Shown here: positions 1 to 5,067 of the stretch, one piece after another
How the letters are laid out: the number at the start of each line of letters is the position of its first letter
How positions within the stretch are numbered: position 1 is the stretch's first letter
Origin: Desulfobacterales bacterium
Lineage (GTDB): Bacteria > Desulfobacterota > Desulfobacteria > Desulfobacterales > RPRI01
DNA length: 7,643 nucleotides
NCBI GenBank assembly: GCA_030689795.1
Contig: JAUYEO010000042.1
Span: 1-7,643 of the forward strand
Direction: 5' to 3'
Position numbers and translations under genes: made by a program
Notes under the pieces: model-generated
What the model was told of the DNA's origin: nothing
Databases searched by the model: none
Seen by the model: only the letters and a program-made list of their open reading frames with translations

Positions 1-19
1 ATTTTTAAATGACTTCGCT

Positions 20-64
20 AAATCACAAGAACTCGGGCTAAAGCCCTCAAACAGCTTGTGATTT
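20..64. repeat. REP-like palindromic hairpin
   Basis: The 10-bp arms AAATCACAAG (20-29) and CTTGTGATTT (55-64) are perfect inverted copies. They enclose a second small hairpin, GGGC (35-38) TAAA GCCC (43-46). A T-run (62-66) overlaps and follows the right arm, so on the plus strand it could also act as a weak terminator for something left of the window. An alternative 8-bp stem, 60-67 with 81-88 (GATTTTTA/TAAAAATC), competes with the outer arm. A nested palindrome outside any gene is typical of REP-type dispersed repeats, but only one copy is visible here, so the repeat status is inferred. Confidence 0.5.
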
Positions 65-101
65 TTAACGCTCAGTTCTTTAAAAATCTATTTCCCAAAA
101 A

Positions 102-134
102 TCTCAAATCCGTTCGCATATGACTTTTTACGAG
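102..134 (+). repeat. 33-bp dispersed repeat, copy A (left arm degenerate)
   Basis: These 33 bases are identical to 1816-1848, about 1.7 kb away. Both copies are intergenic. In copy B the sequence forms most of a palindrome with 12-bp arms. Here only the right arm (GACTTTTTACGA, 122-133) is intact: the left side reads TCCCAAAAATC where copy B has TCGTAAAAAGTC, so one base is lost and others are changed. The repeat contains an ATG (120-122) that opens a spurious reading frame beginning MTFYES. The TetR-like remnant starts within about 10 bases of its right end. Confidence 0.88.
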
Positions 135-141
135 TCTATCA

Positions 142-309
142 AACTTGAATTCATCGGTGTTTCCGGAAAAAGGACACCGGGAAGCAATGCTTGCGGAGAT
201 CTGCGAGCGGGCAAATGCAAACATTGCGGCGGCAAATTACTATTTCCGAGACAAGGCAACCCTGTACGCCGAGGCATGGCGAATGTGCGTTATCCAAAGC
301 TCTTGCTAA
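142..309 (+). pseudogene. TetR-family regulator remnant (DNA-binding domain fragment)
   Basis: In the frame that is open from 124 to the TAA at 307-309, the translation contains VFPEKGHREA, then LAEICERANANIAAANYYF, then RDKATLYAEAWR. This is the layout of a TetR N-terminal domain: end of helix 1, helix-turn-helix (helices 2 and 3), and the Y-F/K-x-x-LY start of helix 4. It most resembles TetR groups with a YbiH/CerR-like DNA-binding domain. The start of helix 1 is missing: the frame runs back into the 33-bp repeat and a stop at 121-123. There is no suitable start codon except an internal ATG at 187, and the whole ligand-binding domain (about 150 residues) is absent. After AEAWR the frame reads only a few unrelated residues before the stop, which overlaps the 3' end of the convergent epimerase gene by 4 nt. 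A decayed gene fragment is more likely than a functional mini-regulator. The family call rests on motif reading only. Confidence 0.65.
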
Positions 310-1232
310 ACGATATAATTGAGGAGTTTTTTGAGTCCTGTTCGGATATCATGCCTTGGAGAGAATAGAAGTTTTTGCCCGGCAAGTGTTATATCGGCAT
401 AAGAATGTTTCAGATCCCCGGCGCGCGGTTCATGAAATTCGATATCAAATGATTTTCCGGTCAGCTCTTTAAGAACTTTAAGCAGATCAAGCAGGGATGT
501 TTGAAAGCCGGAACCTATGTTGAAAACATCTCCCTTTCCGACGCCTGTTGAGTGCATTGCAAGAATACAGGCCTGAACAACATCATCCACAAAGACAAAA
601 TCCCTGGTCTGCTTTCCGTCTCCGAATACAGCCGGAGGGTTGCCGTCCGTTACTGCTTTAACAAACTTTGAGATGACTCCCGAGTATAAGGAATCCGGAT
701 CCTGGCGTGGGCCATATGCGTTGAAAAACCTCAGCCCGACAGTTTCGAGTCCGTAAAGTTTGGCAAAAACGGCAAGATAGTGTTCTGCCGCAACCTTGGC
801 AAGGCCGTAGGGAGACTCGGGTTCCGGTTTCATGTCTTCGCGTTTGGGGAGTTCCGGATTGTTTCCGTAAACAGCCGCGCTGCTCGCAAAGACCACCCTT
901 TTTACACCCTTATCCCGTGCAGCGGTGAGAACGTTTAATGTTCCCGTAATGTTTATATCATGATTATCGAGCGGATGCTTTACCGAATCAAAAACAGATA
1001 CGAGGGCGGCTCCATGAAAAACATAATCAACTCCGGACATGGCCGAAGTTATTGCGGGAAGATCCCGGATATCGGCTTTGATCAATTCGATTTTATTTCT
1101 GATGGAAGAAATGTTCTTTTCATAACCGGAAGAAAGGTTATCATAAATCCTGACCCTGTTTCCTCCGGATATGAGCGCCTCGGCCACGTGAGAGCCGATA
1201 AAGCCGCACCCTCCGGTAATCAGATATACCAT
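306..1232 (-). CDS. NAD-dependent sugar-nucleotide epimerase/dehydratase (GalE/WbpP-like)
   Basis: This 308-residue protein is an extended short-chain dehydrogenase/reductase of the UDP-hexose 4-epimerase type. Such enzymes use tightly bound NAD to oxidise and re-reduce C4 of UDP-glucose, UDP-GlcNAc or a related sugar nucleotide in the cytoplasm. Visible features are the Rossmann motif GGCGFIG (G7, G10, G13), the ribose-binding aspartate D31 after strand 2, ADIRD at 53-57, the active-site serine in SSAAVYG (S118), the YxxxK pair in PYGLAK (Y142, K146), and the substrate-domain motif FFNAYGPRQDP (169-179) with R210-DF further on. The length fits the family and the gene looks intact. Its ATG overlaps the stop of the upstream gene in the sequence TGATG and there is no clear Shine-Dalgarno, so translation is probably coupled. 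GalE, WbpP/Gne or a UDP-glucuronate 4-epimerase are all possible: specificity cannot be read with confidence. Product is usually an O-antigen, capsule or exopolysaccharide precursor (family knowledge). Confidence 0.92.
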   Translation of the reverse strand: MVYLITGGCGFIGSHVAEALISGGNRVRIYDNLSSGYEKNISSIRNKIELIKADIRDLPAITSAMSGVDYVFHGAALVSVFDSVKHPLDNHDINITGTLNVLTAARDKGVKRVVFASSAAVYGNNPELPKREDMKPEPESPYGLAKVAAEHYLAVFAKLYGLETVGLRFFNAYGPRQDPDSLYSGVISKFVKAVTDGNPPAVFGDGKQTRDFVFVDDVVQACILAMHSTGVGKGDVFNIGSGFQTSLLDLLKVLKELTGKSFDIEFHEPRAGDLKHSYADITLAGQKLLFSPRHDIRTGLKKLLNYIV

Positions 1233-1654
1233 CAGTTTTTCAGCCCCGTTTTTTTATCGAGATGTTTTTTAAGCTGGTTTTCGAGGTCGGCGAAAAGGTT
1301 TTTCTTCTTTTCAGCCTGCTGTGCCTGAATCGATGCGACCTTTTGAGTCAACTCTTTTCTGGAATCCTGAAATTTCTTCAATTCCTCGTCCATGCCGCTT
1401 GTTTTTGTACCCCTGGGAATTTCTTCCAGCGCAAGATGATTCTTGATAAAGAGTCTGGTTCCGAATGCGCCCTCGACAATTTCAATTGCATCTATTCCGC
1501 CGAGTTTTCTGCATATGTAATTTCCCTGTTCGAGCGAAAAAGAGAGGAATTTGCATACATCCTCTATGGAAGGGGGGATAGAATTGCGGCGTTCAAGAAC
1601 CCTGATTGCGGCAACTGTGAGATGGGCATCCGAATAAAGATCTGTACTTTCCAT
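1232..1654 (-). CDS. Winged-helix-like protein with C-terminal coiled coil, function unknown
   Basis: I do not recognise this 140-residue protein as a named family. Residues about 8-70 look like a small winged helix: helix AHLTVAAIRVLER (10-22), helix SIEDVCKFLS (29-38), a third helix SLEQGNYICRKL (40-51), then a strand-turn-strand AIEIVEGAFGTRLFI (56-70) as the wing. A short linker leads to a charged helix at about 88-134, rich in K, E and Q (MDEELKKFQDSRKEL onwards), that reads as a coiled coil. There is no signal peptide or membrane segment. It is the first gene of a two-gene operon and its stop overlaps the epimerase ATG. The ATG at 1652-1654 gives the full domain, but the AT-rich leader has no Shine-Dalgarno. 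It may bind DNA or serve as an oligomerising adaptor: the winged helix is inferred from the pattern of predicted helices and strands, not from conserved residues. Confidence 0.78.
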   Translation of the reverse strand: MESTDLYSDAHLTVAAIRVLERRNSIPPSIEDVCKFLSFSLEQGNYICRKLGGIDAIEIVEGAFGTRLFIKNHLALEEIPRGTKTSGMDEELKKFQDSRKELTQKVASIQAQQAEKKKNLFADLENQLKKHLDKKTGLKN

Positions 1655-1738
1655 GGCAATTAATATGATATAAAAATCAAAAGGTAATAAATCACTTTTT
1701 ATGCGATAAATATTAAAAAGTTATCTTAAGTCTCCATC

Positions 1739-1767
1739 TTGACATATGACTGCAATCAGAGTAACAT
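1739..1767 (+). promoter_or_regulatory. Candidate distal sigma70-type promoter of eno (P1)
   Basis: A perfect TTGACA (1739-1744) lies 17 nt upstream of TAACAT (1762-1767, 4 of 6 matches to TATAAT). The start point would be near 1774, giving a leader of about 120 nt that includes the palindromic repeat. The -35 box sits in one arm of the inverted pair CTTGACA (1738-1744)/TGTCAAG (1780-1786). Confidence 0.45.
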
Positions 1768-1785
1768 TTTTTAACAATTTGTCAA
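1758..1785 (-). promoter_or_regulatory. Candidate promoter of the winged-helix/epimerase operon
   Basis: Read on the minus strand, a perfect TTGACA (1785-1780) is followed after 16 nt by TACTCT (1763-1758, 3 of 6 matches to TATAAT). The start would be near 1750, about 95 nt upstream of the ATG at 1654. It overlaps plus-strand promoter P1, and the two -10 elements share bases. The weak -10 makes this the least certain promoter. Confidence 0.3.
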
Positions 1786-1805
1786 GTAAGCATATGTTGA
1801 TGATA

Positions 1806-1848
1806 TCGTAAAAAGTCTCAAATCCGTTCGCATATGACTTTTTACGAG
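1806..1848 (+). repeat. 33-bp dispersed repeat, copy B, as a full palindrome
   Basis: The arms TCGTAAAAAGTC (1806-1817) and GACTTTTTACGA (1836-1847) are perfect 12-bp inverted copies around an 18-nt loop. Bases 1816-1848 are identical to 102-134. The element lies in the eno leader. It supplies an ATG (1834) in the eno frame, 60 nt upstream of the true start, that would add a false MTFYES prefix, and its right arm contains the likely -35 box of promoter P2. Confidence 0.9.
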
Positions 1849-1869
1849 AGCGTCATATTTTATTATAAT
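1841..1869 (+). promoter_or_regulatory. Candidate proximal sigma70-type promoter of eno (P2)
   Basis: TTTACG (1841-1846, 4 of 6 matches to TTGACA), lying in the right arm of the palindromic repeat, is followed after exactly 17 nt by a perfect TATAAT (1864-1869). The predicted start near 1876 gives a leader of about 18 nt that still contains the eno Shine-Dalgarno. This is the better-placed of the two eno promoters. No operator is evident beyond the repeat. Confidence 0.5.
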
Positions 1870-1881
1870 AAAAAAGAAGCT

Positions 1882-1889
1882 AAGGAGGG
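1882..1889 (+). promoter_or_regulatory. Strong ribosome binding site that fixes the eno start
   Basis: AAGGAGGG stands 4 nt before the ATG at 1894. It decides between that ATG and the in-frame upstream ATG at 1834, which lies inside the repeat, has no Shine-Dalgarno, and would add 20 residues not found in enolases. Confidence 0.88.
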
Positions 1890-1893
1890 TGCC

Positions 1894-3162
1894 ATGACAG
1901 AGATCATTGATGTAAAGGCAAGGGAAGTTCTCGATTCGAGAGGAAATCCTACAGTTGAGGTGGACGTGATTGTCTCCTGCGGGGCCATGGGGCGTGCGGC
2001 TGTTCCTTCCGGAGCCTCAACCGGGACGCGCGAGGCTCTTGAGCTTCGTGATATCAAGGCAAAAAGATTCGGAGGCAAGGGCGTTGCCGGAGCCGTTAAA
2101 AACGTACTCACCAGGATAGCTCCAGCGATCCGGGGTATGGATGCAGCGGATCAGACGGCGCTTGACAGATACATGATCAAACTGGACGGCACTCCGAACA
2201 AGTCAAAATTCGGGGCTAACGCAATCCTGGGCGTTTCAATGGCTGCAACAAGAGCCGCTGCCGCCGCATTTGGACTGCCTCTTTACCGCTACATCGGCGG
2301 AATAAATGCCAGATATCTGCCCGTGCCCATGATGAACATTATAAACGGAGGCGCCCATGCGGCAAACAATCTCGACATACAGGAATTCATGATAATTCCT
2401 GTCGGGGCAAAAAGCATGGCTGAAGCCGTCCGGATGGGAGCCGAGACTTTTCACAGCTTAAAGAAGATACTGAAGGGCAAAGGCCTTAATACTGGTGTGG
2501 GGGATGAGGGCGGGTTTGCGCCGGATCTTAAATCAAACGAGGAAGCGATTAAAAATATCATGCTTGCCATAGAATCGGCGGGATACAGACCCGGCAGGGA
2601 TATAGGGATCGGACTCGATGCGGCTGCAAGCGAGTTTTATCAGAAAGGAAAATACAATCTGAGTTCCGAAGGCAAACAATTTACGTCGGAACAGATGATA
2701 GATTACTATGAGAGGTTGATAGATAAATACCCGATACTCTCCGTTGAAGACGGGCTTGCCGAGCAGGACTGGAAAGGCTGGAAAACAATGACAGGACGCC
2801 TTGAGGGAAGCGTCCAGCTTGTGGGCGATGATATATTCGTTACAAATCCTGAAATATTTGCTAAAGGGATTGAAAAGGGCATAGCAAACTCAATCCTTAT
2901 CAAGCTTAACCAGATAGGGACGGTTACAGAGACTCTCGATACGATCGAAATGGCCAAACAGGCGGGTTATACAACCGTGATATCTCACAGGTCAGGTGAA
3001 ACCGAAGACTCATTTATTGCCGATCTGGTTGTAGGAATAAACGGAGGCCAGATAAAAACAGGGTCAATGTCGAGGAGCGACAGAGTGGCAAAATATAACC
3101 AGCTCATGAGAATTGAAGAAGAGCTGGGAGATGCCGCACTCTTTTCGGAAGAGGTTCTCTGA
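1894..3162 (+). CDS. eno: Enolase (phosphopyruvate hydratase)
   Basis: Enolase interconverts 2-phosphoglycerate and phosphoenolpyruvate in glycolysis and gluconeogenesis. It is cytoplasmic, magnesium-dependent, and in many bacteria also part of the RNA degradosome. The 422-residue product starts MTEIIDVKAREVLDSRGNPT, the standard enolase N-terminus, and is close to the usual 420-430. By alignment from memory with the E. coli enzyme, the catalytic acid/base pair is E205 (GDEGGFAP) and K337 (ILIKLNQIGT). The Mg ligands are D242 (GLDAAASEFY), E285 (SVEDGL) and D312 (GDDIFVTN), and H365 lies in SHRSGETED. All are present and there is no frameshift. The start is set by AAGGAGGG 4 nt upstream. Two candidate promoters precede it, one using the palindromic repeat. 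pyrG follows after 43 nt without a visible terminator, so the two are probably co-transcribed. Confidence 0.98.
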   Translation: MTEIIDVKAREVLDSRGNPTVEVDVIVSCGAMGRAAVPSGASTGTREALELRDIKAKRFGGKGVAGAVKNVLTRIAPAIRGMDAADQTALDRYMIKLDGTPNKSKFGANAILGVSMAATRAAAAAFGLPLYRYIGGINARYLPVPMMNIINGGAHAANNLDIQEFMIIPVGAKSMAEAVRMGAETFHSLKKILKGKGLNTGVGDEGGFAPDLKSNEEAIKNIMLAIESAGYRPGRDIGIGLDAAASEFYQKGKYNLSSEGKQFTSEQMIDYYERLIDKYPILSVEDGLAEQDWKGWKTMTGRLEGSVQLVGDDIFVTNPEIFAKGIEKGIANSILIKLNQIGTVTETLDTIEMAKQAGYTTVISHRSGETEDSFIADLVVGINGGQIKTGSMSRSDRVAKYNQLMRIEEELGDAALFSEEVL

Positions 3163-3205
3163 AAATATCATAACAAAAAAACGAGCAGGTATAAGAGGCG
3201 CTGAT

Positions 3206-4852
3206 ATGGGTAATGATACGAAGTTTATTTTTGTGACGGGCGGAGTGCTTTCATCTCTCGGCAAAGGGCTTGCTTCTGCATCCATAGGAGCGCTTCTGGA
3301 AAGCCGCGGCCTTTCCGTAACCATACAGAAACTTGACCCGTACATTAACGTGGATCCCGGCACAATGAATCCTTTCCAGCATGGAGAGGTTTTTGTCACC
3401 GACGACGGCGCTGAAACCGATCTTGATCTCGGTCACTATGAACGCTTCACAAGCGTCAGGATGGGAACTGATAATAATTTTACAACAGGCAAAATATATT
3501 ACTCGGTAATTTCCAGGGAGAGGAGGGGAGATTATCTGGGCGGAACCGTTCAGGTTATTCCGCATATCACCGAAGAGATTAAAAGAAGCATCAGGCTGGT
3601 GGCGGACGGAGTCGATGTCGTTATTGTGGAGATAGGCGGAACAGTAGGGGATATAGAAAGCCTGCCCTTTCTTGAAGCCATAAGACAATTCAGGACCGAT
3701 GCAGGGAAGGAGAATGTTATTTATATCCATCTGACGCTTGTTCCTTACATAGCGACAGCCGGAGAGGTAAAAACCAAGCCGACGCAGCACAGCGTCAAGG
3801 AGCTGCGGAGCATAGGCATCCAGCCTGATATACTTCTTTGCAGAACCGACAGGTACCTTTCAAAAGATATCAAGGCAAAAATAGCTCTTTTCTGTAACGT
3901 TGGTGTAGATGCCGTTATAACCGCAAAAGACGTAGAGTCGATTTACGAAGTGCCTCTGATATTTCACGGCGAGGGGCTGGACGATAAAATTATAGAGCTG
4001 CTCAATATATGGACAAGGGCGCCGCGTCTCGAAGCCTGGGAGGATCTTGTAAGAAGAATTAAAAATCCCGGACATTCGGTAAAGATTGCTATCGTGGGGA
4101 AATACACAAATCTTATAGAATCATACAAGAGCCTCAACGAAGCCCTTTATCACGGCGGATTTTCAAATGACTGCCGGGTCAGCCTTTTCTTTGTTGATTC
4201 GGAGAATATTGACGGCAATAACTGCGGTAAAATTCTTACTGACGCAGACGGAATACTGGTTCCGGGAGGATTCGGCTCGCGCGGAGTCGAGGGGAAAATA
4301 TGCGCCGCAAGGTACGCCAGGGAGAACAAAGTGCCTTATTTCGGAATATGCCTTGGAATGCAGATAGCTGTAATAGAATATGCCCGTAATGTCGTCGGAA
4401 TGGCAGGAGCCCACAGCTCCGAGTTTGACGAGAAGACCCCTTTTCCTGTCATATATCTTATGCTCTCATGGTATGATGAAAAAACCAAGACGATTCAAAA
4501 GAGGGATATTGCTTCGGAAAAAGGCGGAACAATGAGGCTTGGCGCATATCCATGCGTTCTGAAGGAAGGGACCCTGGCATATAACGCTTATGGTAAGGGG
4601 GAAATTTCAGAGCGCCACAGGCACAGGTATGAATTCAACAACGAATTCAAGGACAAGCTCGAAGCAAAAGGCCTTTGTGTCAGCGGAACTTCACCCAGCG
4701 GCGATCTTGTGGAAATTGTAGAGATCAAAGACCATCCGTGGTTTCTCGGATGCCAGTTCCATCCTGAATTCAAGTCGCGGCCCATGGAGACCCATCCTCT
4801 TTTCAAGTCTTTCATCGGTGCGGCATTGAGCCGTTCTCAAAAAAAAATGTAA
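3206..4852 (+). CDS. pyrG: CTP synthase (glutamine-hydrolysing)
   Basis: PyrG makes CTP from UTP, ATP and glutamine, the last step of pyrimidine nucleotide synthesis. The 548-residue product has both family domains. The N-terminal synthetase (about 1-270) carries the P-loop-like GGVLSSLGKG (12-21), the signature KLDPYINVDPGTMNPFQHGE (42-61) and VEIGGTVGDIES (141-152). The class I glutaminase (about 293-540) carries PGGFGSRG (353-360), the nucleophile C382 in FGICLGMQ, and H519/E521 in FHPEF completing the triad. The ATG at 3206 is chosen because MGNDTKFIFVTGG matches the family N-terminus and AGAGG at 3194-3198 is a suitable Shine-Dalgarno. A longer frame starting at 3113 would overlap eno and add 31 unrelated residues. 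It lies 43 nt after eno, so it is probably read from the eno promoters. It ends in a lysine-rich SRSQKKM. Intact, with all key residues in place. Confidence 0.98.
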   Translation: MGNDTKFIFVTGGVLSSLGKGLASASIGALLESRGLSVTIQKLDPYINVDPGTMNPFQHGEVFVTDDGAETDLDLGHYERFTSVRMGTDNNFTTGKIYYSVISRERRGDYLGGTVQVIPHITEEIKRSIRLVADGVDVVIVEIGGTVGDIESLPFLEAIRQFRTDAGKENVIYIHLTLVPYIATAGEVKTKPTQHSVKELRSIGIQPDILLCRTDRYLSKDIKAKIALFCNVGVDAVITAKDVESIYEVPLIFHGEGLDDKIIELLNIWTRAPRLEAWEDLVRRIKNPGHSVKIAIVGKYTNLIESYKSLNEALYHGGFSNDCRVSLFFVDSENIDGNNCGKILTDADGILVPGGFGSRGVEGKICAARYARENKVPYFGICLGMQIAVIEYARNVVGMAGAHSSEFDEKTPFPVIYLMLSWYDEKTKTIQKRDIASEKGGTMRLGAYPCVLKEGTLAYNAYGKGEISERHRHRYEFNNEFKDKLEAKGLCVSGTSPSGDLVEIVEIKDHPWFLGCQFHPEFKSRPMETHPLFKSFIGAALSRSQKKM

Positions 4853-4917
4853 TGATTATTTCGTAACGGCCCCTAAAAAGAGCTTGCGGGAAATGATACA
4901 AAGTAACTGCTCAGGTG

Positions 4918-5067
4918 GATAGACTGTAGGCTGTTAGGCTGTAGAAGGAAAATGAGTTGGATGCTCCTGAATGCGAGTCGAAAATGGTAGAGACCGAGAA
5001 GGTTTTGAGCGCTTTGATTCGGTCAATGTGTGGCTCACAGCCTATAGTCTACGGCCTACAGCCTATC
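4918..5067. repeat. Long imperfect inverted repeat between convergent genes
   Basis: The arms 4918-4944 and 5042-5067 are nearly complementary. Read as plus-strand RNA they form about 25 pairs, with one A-C mismatch (A4923), one bulged U and three G-U wobbles. Each arm is built from degenerate copies of a TAGGCTGTAG-type unit or its complement. The interior of about 97 nt holds a smaller perfect 6-bp stem, GACCGA (4992-4997)/TCGGTC (5019-5024). The right arm covers the first two bases of the GlmS-like gene's stop codon. There is no T-run, so it is not a classical intrinsic terminator, but such a stem between convergent genes could stop or stabilise both transcripts. A MITE-like element or a structured RNA are alternatives. 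The rest of 4853-5065 shows nothing recognisable. Confidence 0.6.

Noticed and set aside
120..368. Plus-strand reading frame of 82 residues beginning MTFYES
   Set aside because: Its start lies in the 33-bp repeat, it has no Shine-Dalgarno, it is in a different phase from the TetR-like remnant, and its 3' part is antisense to the epimerase.
960..1663. Two plus-strand frames (960-1328 and 1262-1663)
   Set aside because: They are antisense to the epimerase and winged-helix genes, have no family motifs, and contain low-complexity F/L-rich runs complementary to K-rich coding sequence.
3113..3205. N-terminal extension of pyrG by 31 residues
   Set aside because: It overlaps the eno 3' end, and the added residues are unrelated to CTP synthases. 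The ATG at 3206 has a Shine-Dalgarno and the conserved N-terminus.
3251..3790. Minus-strand frame of 179 residues inside pyrG, plus similar antisense frames within eno and pyrG
   Set aside because: They are shadows of the strongly conserved sense genes and have no motifs.
4853..4900. Intrinsic terminator directly after pyrG
   Set aside because: There is no GC-rich stem followed by a T-run. The short CCC/GGG match at about 4869-4889 is too weak.
4853..5065. Retron msr/msd or another known structured RNA in the pyrG/GlmS-like intergenic region
   Set aside because: There is a long terminal stem, but no reverse transcriptase gene is visible and no conserved RNA-family motif could be recognised. 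It is kept only as an inverted repeat.
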